64,000 bases of DNA from UBA6080 sp964607515 (GTDB lineage Bacteria > Fermentibacterota > Fermentibacteria > Fermentibacterales > JCC-6), in contig CAZSKU010000001.1 in assembly GCA_964607515.1 (NCBI GenBank), positions 134,214 to 198,213 of the forward strand. The letters are read 5' to 3'. The notes beneath the pieces were generated by a model. That model saw only the letters and a list, made by a program, of their open reading frames with translations, did no database searches and was not told the DNA's origin. Shown piece after piece: positions 17,639 to 26,429 of the stretch. Position 1 is the stretch's first letter. Each line of letters opens with the position of its first letter. Made by a program: the position numbers and the translations under genes.

Positions 17639-19510
17639 TCAGACGCCGGCGGGGTTCTTCCGGGCTTCCCGGTACAGCTTTCTTCTCCTGGATGAAATCG
17701 CCAGCCTGAGATCCGCCTGGGACAGCCCTGCCCCGGAGCAGAAGGACTGCAGGAACTCGGTTTCCTCACGGGAAATGGCGCCGTCCGCCAGAGCCGTCTC
17801 CACCATCTCTCCCAGGAGCGCTTTGGCTTCCGCAGTTCCGGAGGCCGCCGGGGGACCCTGGCCCTGATGGGCCGCCGCCAGAATGCCGGCCAGCCTGTCC
17901 GGGAGAATGCCCCGGGAGACAGCGAAGCCTTCCAGCAGCCTCCGCTCCCTTTCATCGGGCACTCCGTCGGCGTACATGGTGGCCACCATGGCGGAGAGGA
18001 CCAGCTCCGGGTCCGCCCCCGCACCCCCGGCCGGTGCGCTGACGGCGGCCCCGGCCCGGTAAGCCGATATGTCCTCCAGCACCCAGTTCCCGGATCCGTC
18101 GTTCAGTGGTCTGCCGCAGTATTCGCAGTTTCCCTGCTCACCCCCGGTGTAGGGGGCTGCGCAACCGGGGCAGTGGGCCGAGTGAAAATCGCCCCCGGCG
18201 CGGGTCAAGACTCCGGATTGCCGGGCCAGGGTAAAGACCTGCGGTCTTATGCTTCTTTCTCCGGAGCCCCGGGTCTTGCCGTCCCCGGTGCGCCATCGGT
18301 TCCATGCCGACCATTTCACCAGCACCCTCGCCCGGTCGTAGTCATCCCCGGGGATCACCTCCAGCACGTTCACCGAACCCACCGCGGCGTCGTGGAAGTA
18401 GAGGTGCCAGTCCTCCTCCCGGGTCTGCCTGAGGGTTCCGGTGAAACCTTCGAGGAATTCCGGCAGGGCCACCTTCCCCATGGCGCCGGGCTCTCCGTCG
18501 AAGTAGCTCTTCACGTACCTCCAGAAAACCACCGAGGCGGCGTCTTCCAGGGGCGCAATGGCGAAGCCCGGATCCCTGACGGCCATTTCGTCAAAACCCG
18601 GGATGCCCGAGGGAGCCCCGGGCTGTGTCCAGACGCTCTCCTGGGTGATTTCCGTCAGAATCCAGTCGAAGGCGCCGCCGGTAATCCGAGCCCCGCAGTA
18701 CCTGCACACCCCGGCGTCGCTGATCTCCAGGGGGGCTCCGCAGTTCGGGCAGAATCCCTGGACCAGGCCTCCCTTTTCCGGAGTGACGGCCCCGGGCTTT
18801 CTCAGAAAAGTCCAGTATTCGTGGAAATCGCCCCGGGAGTTGGTCCTCAGCTTTCTGCTGGTAGCCGTGTCAACCTCGGTGTCGTCGGCCTCGGCGTGGA
18901 TCTGGGCGTGGAGTGTCTGGAACCATCGGTCGGCGCTTGCGCCGGCGATTCTCACTCCCAGAACCCTCACATTGTCCATGGCGTTCCTGAGCCCCATGGC
19001 CCGCTGCATCCGGAACTGGATCTCGAACCTTTCCCTAACGCCGTCACTGATGTAAGCCCTTACCCGGGAGAGGTCCTGGGAACTCCAGGCCTGCTGTACG
19101 GCCAGGAACGCGCCGGAGGCGGTCTCTTTGAAACCCTCCTCGGAGAATCCTGCATCGGCGGATTTCAGGGCATCCAGGTCCGCCGTACCCCTGGCCGCCG
19201 CCGCGTCCCTCCGGGCGGCGGTGGAGCGGGCTATGTATTTCTCCTGCATTTTCGTGCGGCGCTTCTGAAGCGCTATCAGAGCCGCCACGATTCCTATGGT
19301 GAGAGGAACACCTATACACGGCTGCTGAATGCACAACCTGATCAGGAAATACACCAGAAAGCCCAGGCCGTCGCCGCCTCCTCCGCCTCCGCCGTCCCCT
19401 CCGCCGCCGAAGCTCTGGCCCCCCCCGGCCCGGGCCATGGCCGTTCCAGCGGCAAGAAGCACCGGCAGCGCCGCCAGACCCCGGATGATGCACCTGTTTC
19501 TTCTCTTCAC
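17639..19510 (-). CDS. Tim44-like/zinc-ribbon/TerB multidomain membrane protein
   Basis: 623 residues, GTG start with a G-rich site. Order: signal-anchor 1-27; a Gly/Asp low-complexity run (about 29-48); a TM segment (about 50-85); a Tim44-like domain (about 120-240); zinc ribbon 1 (CPNC...CRYC, 254-273); a second Tim44-like domain (about 300-440); zinc ribbon 2 (CPGC...CEYC, 447-466); and a TerB-like helical domain (500-615) with two acidic ADG loops. Tim44-like domains bind membranes or small ligands; TerB occurs in stress and envelope contexts. The duplication of Tim44 plus ribbon is internal. Function unknown. Confidence 0.7.
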   Translation of the reverse strand: MKRRNRCIIRGLAALPVLLAAGTAMARAGGGQSFGGGGDGGGGGGGDGLGFLVYFLIRLCIQQPCIGVPLTIGIVAALIALQKRRTKMQEKYIARSTAARRDAAAARGTADLDALKSADAGFSEEGFKETASGAFLAVQQAWSSQDLSRVRAYISDGVRERFEIQFRMQRAMGLRNAMDNVRVLGVRIAGASADRWFQTLHAQIHAEADDTEVDTATSRKLRTNSRGDFHEYWTFLRKPGAVTPEKGGLVQGFCPNCGAPLEISDAGVCRYCGARITGGAFDWILTEITQESVWTQPGAPSGIPGFDEMAVRDPGFAIAPLEDAASVVFWRYVKSYFDGEPGAMGKVALPEFLEGFTGTLRQTREEDWHLYFHDAAVGSVNVLEVIPGDDYDRARVLVKWSAWNRWRTGDGKTRGSGERSIRPQVFTLARQSGVLTRAGGDFHSAHCPGCAAPYTGGEQGNCEYCGRPLNDGSGNWVLEDISAYRAGAAVSAPAGGAGADPELVLSAMVATMYADGVPDERERRLLEGFAVSRGILPDRLAGILAAAHQGQGPPAASGTAEAKALLGEMVETALADGAISREETEFLQSFCSGAGLSQADLRLAISSRRRKLYREARKNPAGV

Positions 19511-19611
19511 ACCCGCCCCTTCAGGGACCTTCGCTTTTGTATGTTCTCCGCCGGAAACGTTAGTCTAAGCCGGGGGCCGGCCCGGTGTCCATAGCGCCGG
19601 CGCCCTCCGGT

Positions 19612-19640
19612 TTGACAAAGGAGCTTCCCTGAACGATTAT
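19612..19640 (+). promoter_or_regulatory. Promoter of the porY-porX operon
   Basis: Consensus TTGACA (19612-19617), exactly 17 bases, then GATTAT (19635-19640, four of six). It lies in the 190-base divergent gap between the Tim44-like protein and the kinase gene; I see nothing else convincing in that gap. Confidence 0.6.
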
Positions 19641-19699
19641 GCAGTTTTCCGCCCGGGGAAGTGCCCGGGGTCGGCAATCCTGGGCGGTTGGGGGTTCAG

Positions 19700-21079
19700 G
19701 TGACTTTCACTTTCAGAAGAAGGCTTCTACTGATAGTCTTCGCCACCATTGTCTCGTGGCTGCTGGTCTGGTACACCCACAACCTGGTGGAAAGGCTCCG
19801 CCGGTCCAGCAGGGTTGCCAACGAAACGGTGGCGTGGTTCTGGGCCGGCATACAGTACCCCCTGAGCTTCATCGCCGGCAGGGAAGGCCTGTCGGTGTGC
19901 ATCGACTGCGGCTACTCACAACCCCTTGACAGGCTTCCCGAAGAAGCCCACTTCCCGTGCTACTGCCCCCAGTGCCGAAGGATGACCCGTTTCGTGGCCA
20001 CTTCCGAGCTGAACTCCGAGCAGAGGCGCGAGGTTCAGCAGATGGCCAGAAGGTTGTACTCCGATCTGGTGAACCGGCTTCCGTACTCCATCATTTTCAC
20101 CGACAACGAAGGGTTTCCGCAGGTGGTGGACGGCCGTCCGGTGGACGAGGAAACCCCGGCCGACTCCCTGGCCGTCTTCCGTCGGCGGATAGTCGAACTC
20201 GACAGGGTGAACGAACCCGTGCCCATATACGGTCCGGGGGGAACCGAACTGGGACACCTTCACTACGGAACCGACCCGATCTTCAGGGAGATAGCCTGGA
20301 TGCCCTTTCTGGAACTGGGTTTCGTGATCCTGATAGGTTCCCTGATGGTGCTGTTCATGAGGGGCGAGAGGAAGCACGAGCGGGAGATGTCATGGGTTGG
20401 TTTCGCCCGGGAAACAGCCCATCAGATCAGCACACCCCTGTCTTCACTCATGGGGTGGCTGGAGCTGATGGCCGAGAACCCATCGCTGGAGTCGGACCCC
20501 GAGGCTTCGGAGGCCCTCAGGGCCATGAAGACCGACGTGGAGCGGCTGCAGCAGATAACCCAGAGGTATGCCCACATCGGGAGAAAACCCAGGATGGAAC
20601 CGGTGGAGCTGGCGGCAGTTGTCTGGGACACCGTGACCTACTTCTCCGAACGGCAGGGCCTGATCGGCGGAGTCACGGTGGAGGCGGGGAAGCTGGTGGA
20701 CGCCCGGGTGAAGGGCAACGCCGTGCTTCTGGGCTGGGTTCTGGAGAATCTCATAAAGAACGCCGTGGCCGCCTGTTCCTCAGGCGAGGGTCCCGGCAGG
20801 GTGGAGGTGGTCTGCGACTTCCCCGACGAGAGCCGCACCCTGGTGGAGATCCAGGTCAGTGACAACGGCAGGGGAATCCTGCCCAAGGAGCACGGGCTGA
20901 TATTCAGGCCCGGGTACTCCACCCGGAAGGGAGGGTGGGGACTGGGGCTCCCGCTTTCCAAGAGGATCGTGGAGGAGTACCACGGGGGGAACCTGAAGCT
21001 CCTTTCCAGCGTTCCGGGCAAGGGAACCACGTTCACCGTGGTTCTGCCGGTGTTCGGCCCGGAGGAGAAATCATGCTGA
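19700..21079 (+). CDS. porY: PorY-like sensor histidine kinase with Cys-rich sensor domain
   Basis: 459 residues from the GTG at 19700 (G-rich site); an in-frame GTG at 19661 is an alternative. TM1 about 8-25; extracytoplasmic sensor about 26-202; TM2 about 203-220. HisKA phosphoacceptor His at about 241 in ARETAHQISTPLSSLMGW. HATPase N box ENLIKNAV, G1 DNGRGI, and a GWGLGLPLSKRI G2 region. The YGTDPIFREIAW...LELGFVILIG run before TM2 and the GFARETAHQ box closely resemble PorY-type kinases of Bacteroidota. Unusual: CIDC (67, 70) and CYCPQC (87, 89, 92) in the sensor, suggesting metal or redox sensing. It overlaps porX. Confidence 0.82.
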   Translation: MTFTFRRRLLLIVFATIVSWLLVWYTHNLVERLRRSSRVANETVAWFWAGIQYPLSFIAGREGLSVCIDCGYSQPLDRLPEEAHFPCYCPQCRRMTRFVATSELNSEQRREVQQMARRLYSDLVNRLPYSIIFTDNEGFPQVVDGRPVDEETPADSLAVFRRRIVELDRVNEPVPIYGPGGTELGHLHYGTDPIFREIAWMPFLELGFVILIGSLMVLFMRGERKHEREMSWVGFARETAHQISTPLSSLMGWLELMAENPSLESDPEASEALRAMKTDVERLQQITQRYAHIGRKPRMEPVELAAVVWDTVTYFSERQGLIGGVTVEAGKLVDARVKGNAVLLGWVLENLIKNAVAACSSGEGPGRVEVVCDFPDESRTLVEIQVSDNGRGILPKEHGLIFRPGYSTRKGGWGLGLPLSKRIVEEYHGGNLKLLSSVPGKGTTFTVVLPVFGPEEKSC

Positions 21080-22623
21080 GGATTCTCTGGGTGGACGACG
21101 AGATAGGCCACCTGCGGTCCCACATCCGGTTCCTAGAAAAGCGGGGCTACACCGTGTACACCGCGGAGAGCGGCAGAGCGGCGCTGGACCTGTTGAAGAG
21201 CCGCCGGGTAGACCTTGTCCTTCTCGATCAGATGATGGTGGGCATGGACGGTCTCGAGACTGTCACCGAGATAAGGAGGAGCTACAGGGAGCTTCCCATC
21301 GTCATGGTTACCCAGAGCGAGGAGGAGGAACTCATGGACCGCGCCCTCACGGGCACGGTGGCCGACTTCCTGACCAAGCCCGTGAATCCCAGCCAGATAC
21401 TCCTGGTGGTGAAGAAGCTTCTCACCACGGGGAAGCTGAAACTCAGGCAGGCGGCCATGGAGGTCATGCAGCAGGCGGAGAACCTCAGGATGTCCAGGGA
21501 CCGGAGCCTCGCCGACTGGATCGGCCTCTACTCCAACTGGATGGAGAAGGATATCAGTACCCGTGGCCATCTGGCGGCGGACTACGGCTCTTTCCAGGGT
21601 GTGGGCCTCGATCAGCTGCAGATGGACTTCTCGAAGTTCATCGAGGAGAACTATCGGAACTGGATAGCATCCCGTGAGAACTGCCCGGTCATGTCCCACA
21701 ATTTCCTGGAAAGGGTTCTGCTCCCTCAGCTGGACCGTCCCGGGGAGCTGGTTCTGATGGTCATAGACTGCATGCGTTACGACCAGTGGCTTCTGATGAC
21801 CCGGGAGATCGAGCAGTGGTACCACCGGGAACCCGGTTTCATGATAGCCGGGCTTCCCTCGGCCACCCCGTACAGCAGGAACTCGATTTTCAGCGGCATG
21901 CTGCCCCGGGATATAAGCCGTTTCTACAGGAACGGCTGGATCGAGGAGTACGGAGTTCCGGGGCTGAACAGGAACGAGCCCGTTTTCCTGGTGGACGCTC
22001 TGAAGCGCCTCGGCTGGGGAGGCGCTGGTTCCGCGGTCTACCTGAAGGCATCCAACAAGAGGGAGGGAGACAGCATCAGGAAGGGGCTGTCCCATTTCCT
22101 GGAGAAGGGGTTCATGGCCTTGGTGGTGAACTACATTGACCACCTGACTCACGGGCGAAGCGAACTGGACCTGATCCGCGACCTGGCCCCGGATGTCAAG
22201 AGCTTCAGGGCGCTCGCCGAATCGTGGTTCAGGGGGTCGTTCCTCAGAGAGATGCTCATGACGCTGAGCGCCAGGGGCGCAACGGTGGTGGTCACCAGCG
22301 ATCACGGCAGCGTCCAGGCGGGGCGCATCGCCTGGGTCAGGGGCGCCCGGGGAATGTCCAGCAGTGTGCGCTACCGGTTCGGGATGTCGCTGTCCGGCGA
22401 TCCCCGGCAGTCAATCCTCATCCGGCAGCCCCAGTCCTGGGGGCTGCCCGGGGACAATCCCAGGAAATCCTACGTTCTTGCCCGGGGCGATTACCTTCTC
22501 TTCCACGAGCATGTGGCCCGGGAGGACATGCACAACTTCAGGGGCTCCTTCCAGCACGGCGGGGTGTCCATGGACGAGATGCTCGTTCCCTGCGACGTAC
22601 TCACTCCCAGAAAGGCCATGTAG
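21073..22623 (+). CDS. porX: PorX-like response regulator with PglZ phosphatase-like domain
   Basis: 516 residues, the same size as PorX of T9SS bacteria. Receiver domain 1-120: acidic pair DDE at 8-10, phosphoacceptor D52 in LLDQMM, K102 in TKPV. A helical linker follows. The C-terminal alkaline-phosphatase-superfamily PglZ domain has VIDCMRYDQW (about 230-239), the nucleophile-position Thr in PSATPYSRNSIFSG (about 265), a YIDHLTHGR motif and SDHGS. In Bacteroidota, PorX with PorY controls T9SS genes and has phosphodiesterase activity on oligonucleotides. Here it is coupled to the kinase and followed immediately by tsaE (TAG then TTG). Confidence 0.88.
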   Translation: MLRILWVDDEIGHLRSHIRFLEKRGYTVYTAESGRAALDLLKSRRVDLVLLDQMMVGMDGLETVTEIRRSYRELPIVMVTQSEEEELMDRALTGTVADFLTKPVNPSQILLVVKKLLTTGKLKLRQAAMEVMQQAENLRMSRDRSLADWIGLYSNWMEKDISTRGHLAADYGSFQGVGLDQLQMDFSKFIEENYRNWIASRENCPVMSHNFLERVLLPQLDRPGELVLMVIDCMRYDQWLLMTREIEQWYHREPGFMIAGLPSATPYSRNSIFSGMLPRDISRFYRNGWIEEYGVPGLNRNEPVFLVDALKRLGWGGAGSAVYLKASNKREGDSIRKGLSHFLEKGFMALVVNYIDHLTHGRSELDLIRDLAPDVKSFRALAESWFRGSFLREMLMTLSARGATVVVTSDHGSVQAGRIAWVRGARGMSSSVRYRFGMSLSGDPRQSILIRQPQSWGLPGDNPRKSYVLARGDYLLFHEHVAREDMHNFRGSFQHGGVSMDEMLVPCDVLTPRKAM

Positions 22624-23064
22624 TTGAGGGAAGGGACGTTCGTCCTGAACCTGAGGGAACTGGAGGCCCTCGGCCGGGAGATCGCCGCCTGCCTCGAGCC
22701 CGGGGGCAGGGTATTCCTCGAGGGTGGGCTCGGTTCCGGCAAGAGCACCCTGGCCAGGGCCGTCCTGAAGGCTCTGGGGGTCAGGGGCGCCATACCCAGC
22801 CCCTCCTTCATAATGGACGCGGTTTACGAGTTGCCCCGCATGCAGGTTCACCACATGGACCTCTACCGTCTTTCGGGGGAATCCGGGGAACTGGCGATGC
22901 TGGGTTTCGACGAGATACTGGATTCGGACGCGGTGGTGATAGTGGAATGGGCGGACCGGATCCGGGGCCTCGAAGTTCTGGCGGGTTTTCACGTCGGGCT
23001 TCGCTGCGTTTCGGACCCTTCGGTCAGGGAGGTTTCTGTTGCAAGGCGCCTGGCTGGGAATTGA
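22624..23064 (+). CDS. tsaE: tRNA threonylcarbamoyladenosine biosynthesis ATPase TsaE
   Basis: 146 residues. The TTG start abuts the porX stop. Walker A GGLGSGKST (34-42), PSPSFIMDAVY switch region, HHMDLYRL and VVIVEWADRI are all diagnostic of TsaE. It works with TsaB and TsaD in t6A modification of ANN-decoding tRNAs. The 3' end overlaps tsaB by 26 bases. Confidence 0.93.
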   Translation: MREGTFVLNLRELEALGREIAACLEPGGRVFLEGGLGSGKSTLARAVLKALGVRGAIPSPSFIMDAVYELPRMQVHHMDLYRLSGESGELAMLGFDEILDSDAVVIVEWADRIRGLEVLAGFHVGLRCVSDPSVREVSVARRLAGN

Positions 23065-23704
23065 CACCGTGTTCGGCACCGGGGGAGCAGCGGTGCTCCT
23101 GGACGGAAGAACCGCCGCCGAAGCGGCGATTCCCCCGGGGACATCCACATCTGAAGGTCTTCTGAGGGCGATTGACAGGGTCATGAAAACCGCCGGACTC
23201 GAGGGCCGCGATCTGACGGCCGTCTGCTTCCCCTCGGGGCCCGGCTCGTACACCGGGCTCAGGATCGCCGCCGCCACGGTCCACGGCCTGGCCGCAGGAT
23301 GGGGGGTTCCCATGAAGGGGGTTCCCACCCTGAGGCTGCTGGCCTTCGGAACCGGGTCGGCGACCCCGGTGCTGGCCGCCCTCAAGGCCAGAAAGGGGGA
23401 GGTTTTCGCGGCCCTGTACCGTTCCTCCGACCCCTTCTCCGAGGAGGTGATAAAACCGGGCGTCTACCTGGCCGGCGATGTTCTCGCCGGGGTCTCGCCC
23501 TATGCCCCCCTCGGGGTTGGTTCAGGCAGAAGCGAGTTTCCTTCCGGGGAAATCGGTTGGGCTTCCGAAACGCACGACAACCCTCCTCCGGGTCTTTGCG
23601 CCCGGCTCGGGGCCCTGCTGGCGGAGGCGTCCGGTTTCGACGAATTCCCGGAACCGCTCTATATGAGGGGCTTCATGGAAAAGGCGGAGCCCTTTGGAGA
23701 TTGA
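23039..23704 (+). CDS. tsaB: tRNA threonylcarbamoyladenosine biosynthesis protein TsaB
   Basis: 221 residues, TTG start inside tsaE. N-terminal ASKHA-like WLGIDTVFGTGGAAVL and the TsaB signature GPGSYTGLRIAAATVHGLA (about 64-82). It is the scaffold partner of TsaD in t6A synthesis. The C terminus overlaps the following acetyltransferase fusion gene. The tsaE-tsaB-rimI order is common in bacteria. Confidence 0.93.
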   Translation: MQGAWLGIDTVFGTGGAAVLLDGRTAAEAAIPPGTSTSEGLLRAIDRVMKTAGLEGRDLTAVCFPSGPGSYTGLRIAAATVHGLAAGWGVPMKGVPTLRLLAFGTGSATPVLAALKARKGEVFAALYRSSDPFSEEVIKPGVYLAGDVLAGVSPYAPLGVGSGRSEFPSGEIGWASETHDNPPPGLCARLGALLAEASGFDEFPEPLYMRGFMEKAEPFGD

Positions 23705-24923
23705 GATATCAAGGATCGGCCCCGAAAACCTCGAACGGGTCCTTTCCCTGGAGAAGGACTGTTTTCCGGACTCCTTCTGGGGCCCCGGAACCCTCAGGGG
23801 GGTGCTGAGCCGACGGCCCGGCAACATCTCCCTGGGAGCCCTGGCGGGGGATGATCTGGCGGGCTGCGTTTCGGCCTGCGCCGATGACGCCGGATTCCTC
23901 CACATCCTTTCGGTGGCGGTTGCCCCGGGTTTCCGGCGCCGGGGACTGGCTACCCGTCTTCTGTCCTCCGCCCTGCACTGGGGGTGCATGAAGGGTCTTC
24001 GCCGTGCCCGTCTCGAGGTAAGGAAAGGCTCTCCGGACGTCCGGAGGGTCTACGGGTCTCTGGGGTTCCGGGAGGAGGGGTGCCTGGATGGCTACTACGG
24101 GAACGGAGAGGCCGCGGTGGTGATGGGAAAGGCCATTCCGGGCCGCCCGGAGGTCGCCAGGACGGCCATGGCGCTGTGGAAATTCTTCAGGGGCGCCGTT
24201 CCCAGGGTGGGGGTCATACTCGGATCAGGCCTGGGCTGGCTGGCTGAGCAGGGGGGCGCCCGGCGGTCCATCCCCTATGACGGCATCCCGGGAATGGAGG
24301 GGAGCGGCATTCCGGGGCATCCAGGCTTGCTCTCCACCAACAGCCGTGGGACAGTGGTGTTCCTTCAGGGAAGGAGACACCATTACCAGGGTTTCCGGGG
24401 GGAGGAGGTCGTCCTCCTGCCGTCCGCCCTGGCTTCCATCGGCGTGGACACGTGGCTTCTAACCACATCCTCCGGAGCCCTTGGGCCCGGTCTGAGAACC
24501 GGTGACGCGGTGGTCATCGAGGACCACGTGAACCTGTCCGGCTGCGTGCCCTGCGCTCCATCGGCGCCGCCAGGGAAGGTCTACTCCCCCGGGCTTCGGG
24601 CAGAGGCTTTCCGGCTGGCCCGGACCCTGGACGCACCGGTTTCCGGAGGTATCTTCGGCTGCGTTTCCGGCCCCGCCTACGAGACCGCCGCGGAAGTAGC
24701 CCTCCTGGCGGGGTCCGGCGTTTCGGTGGTGTCCATGTCCACGGCCCAGGAAGCTCTGGCGCTGGTGTCCCAGGGCTGCCGGATTCTGGGGGTGTCCCTG
24801 GTGACCAACGAGGTGGCCCGGGGCGGCAGCGTCTCCCACTCGGAGGTTCTCGGGGCGCAGGAGACGGTATCGGAACGGCTGGGTCGATTCCTGCCGGGCC
24901 TGGTGGAAGAACTGGTGAAATGA
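23694..24923 (+). CDS. rimI: Fusion of RimI-like GNAT acetyltransferase and class I purine nucleoside phosphorylase
   Basis: One uninterrupted 409-residue frame starting at TTG 23694. Residues 1-146 are a RimI-type GNAT domain (acetyl-CoA motif RRRGLATRLL at about 81; VYGSLGFREEGCLDGYY at the end). Residues about 150-409 are a trimeric-type purine nucleoside phosphorylase: VILGSGLGWL (about 174-183, phosphate Ser), IPGHPG, QGRRHHYQGF, TTSSGAL, SGPAYET (purine Glu) and VTNEVARG (purine Asn). There is virtually no linker. An in-frame ATG at 24168 with a GGAGG 13-18 bases upstream could also yield free phosphorylase. It overlaps tsaB upstream and folC (ATGA) downstream. Confidence 0.88.
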   Translation: MEIEISRIGPENLERVLSLEKDCFPDSFWGPGTLRGVLSRRPGNISLGALAGDDLAGCVSACADDAGFLHILSVAVAPGFRRRGLATRLLSSALHWGCMKGLRRARLEVRKGSPDVRRVYGSLGFREEGCLDGYYGNGEAAVVMGKAIPGRPEVARTAMALWKFFRGAVPRVGVILGSGLGWLAEQGGARRSIPYDGIPGMEGSGIPGHPGLLSTNSRGTVVFLQGRRHHYQGFRGEEVVLLPSALASIGVDTWLLTTSSGALGPGLRTGDAVVIEDHVNLSGCVPCAPSAPPGKVYSPGLRAEAFRLARTLDAPVSGGIFGCVSGPAYETAAEVALLAGSGVSVVSMSTAQEALALVSQGCRILGVSLVTNEVARGGSVSHSEVLGAQETVSERLGRFLPGLVEELVK

Positions 24924-26125
24924 ATTACGAGACCGCCGAGAAGTGGGTCTTCAGCAGAAGACGCCTGGGAATGAAGTACAACCTGGACCGGATGACCGCC
25001 CTCATGGAGTCCATGGGAAGCCCTCAGCACTCATTCAGGACGGTGCACGTCGTGGGAACCAACGGCAAGGGCAGCACCACCGCCATCCTCGCGGCGGTTG
25101 GCCGGGGTCTTGGCCTTTCTGTGGGGCACACCACCTCTCCCCACCTGCTGCACTACCGGGAGAGAGTGAACCTGGACGACTCCTGGATAACCGAAGAGGA
25201 AGTGGCCGAATTCGTCACCGACCATCGCAGGCTTATCCAGAAGCACTCCGCCACCTTTTTCGAGATCACCACCGCCATGGCGGCGTGGCACTTCGCCCGC
25301 CGGGGCGCCGGATGGGTGGTGGCGGAAGCGGGACTCGGAGGCAGGTTCGACGCCACCCGGGTCTACGGCGGAGAAGCCACGGTGTTCACCGGAGTGCAGG
25401 TGGAGCACAGCCGCATCCTCGGGGCCACCCGACCCCTGATTGCCAGGGAAAAGGTTGCCATCGCCCGGGAGGGAACCCTTCTGGTGGCCGCGGAGCAGAC
25501 CCCGGACGTGGAGCTGGAGATAACCGAAGCGGTTGACCGGCTTTCCCTCAGGAGGATTCTTCCCCGGGAGGTGGATGCAGCACCCCTGCCGGGAGTACAT
25601 CAGCTGCGCAACGGGGCCCTTGCCCTGGCGGCGGCCCGGGAGATTTTTTCGGGAGGCCGCGAGTCTGCCGGATTCGTCTATTCCAGGCTTTGCGAAAGGG
25701 GGCTCAGGTGGCCTGGAAGGCTGGACTACCGGCCCGGGGATCCCCCGGTACTCTTCGACGTGGCCCACAACCCGGAGTCCATGGAAGCCCTGTTGAACCA
25801 TGTGGAAGGCTGGGCGAAACCGGTGCCGGCGGTCATCGGATTCCTTTCCGACAAACCCTGGCCCCTGATGGTCGAGCAGCTGAAAGGGAAAGTGGGTCCG
25901 GTGTTTGCTGTCACCCCTCTGAGCGAGAGGATGCTTCCGGCGGCGGAACTGGCGGAGGCCTTCCGGAAGGCCGGGGTGTCCTGCAGGGCCTGCGACACCA
26001 TAGAGGAAGCCCTTGCAGCGTGCAGGGAGGCTTCCCGGGGAGACAGGATACTTGTGACGGGAAGTTTCTTCGTGGTGGGCGAGGCCATAATTCAGGCGGA
26101 GAGGCACGGCTGGGTCCGGCCCTGA
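24920..26125 (+). CDS. folC: Folylpolyglutamate synthase/dihydrofolate synthase
   Basis: 401 residues, ATG overlapping the previous stop. Mur-ligase fold: GTNGKGSTT P-loop (46-54), HTTSPHLLHYRERV, FEITTAMAAWHFA, AEAGLGGRFDATRV and the C-terminal FDVAHNPESMEA. Adds glutamate to folates and/or dihydropteroate. It agrees with folE and folP further along the window. About 30 residues shorter than E. coli FolC but complete in motifs. Confidence 0.94.
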   Translation: MNYETAEKWVFSRRRLGMKYNLDRMTALMESMGSPQHSFRTVHVVGTNGKGSTTAILAAVGRGLGLSVGHTTSPHLLHYRERVNLDDSWITEEEVAEFVTDHRRLIQKHSATFFEITTAMAAWHFARRGAGWVVAEAGLGGRFDATRVYGGEATVFTGVQVEHSRILGATRPLIAREKVAIAREGTLLVAAEQTPDVELEITEAVDRLSLRRILPREVDAAPLPGVHQLRNGALALAAAREIFSGGRESAGFVYSRLCERGLRWPGRLDYRPGDPPVLFDVAHNPESMEALLNHVEGWAKPVPAVIGFLSDKPWPLMVEQLKGKVGPVFAVTPLSERMLPAAELAEAFRKAGVSCRACDTIEEALAACREASRGDRILVTGSFFVVGEAIIQAERHGWVRP

Positions 26126-26183
26126 CTTTCTCCGCGGGTTTTTGATACATTACGGTTCGAAACCGAACACGGAAGGAAGGAAA

Positions 26184-26429
26184 ATGGCTTCCGGCAAGAA
26201 GAAGGCTCCCGACACCGGAAAGGCCGGGGGCAAGGGGCTGGAGGAGACTCCTCTGTCCACCCTCAACTACGTTCTCTTCATAGCGGGTCTCCTGGTGATC
26301 ACCGCAGGCTGGTTCCTCCTCAGAGCCGGGCACGTTTCCGTGTCGCCGGTGATGCTCATCATCGGCTACTGTGTTCTGATCCCCCTGGGGATCATCCTCC
26401 GCCCGGGGAGCGGAAACGGCGGGAAGTGA
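26184..26429 (+). CDS. Small two-TM membrane protein
   Basis: 81 residues; the ATG has a GGAAGGAAGG site. A Lys/Gly-rich cytoplasmic N terminus is followed by two hydrophobic helices (about 29-50 and 55-72) joined by a short RAGHVSVSP loop. The layout resembles DUF3098-type small membrane proteins. No function can be assigned. The stop overlaps the GTG of the next gene. Confidence 0.65.
   Translation: MASGKKKAPDTGKAGGKGLEETPLSTLNYVLFIAGLLVITAGWFLLRAGHVSVSPVMLIIGYCVLIPLGIILRPGSGNGGK

Noticed and set aside
26153..26165. CGGTT-CGA-AACCG palindrome before the small membrane protein
   Set aside because: Too short for an operator claim and no second copy was noticed.
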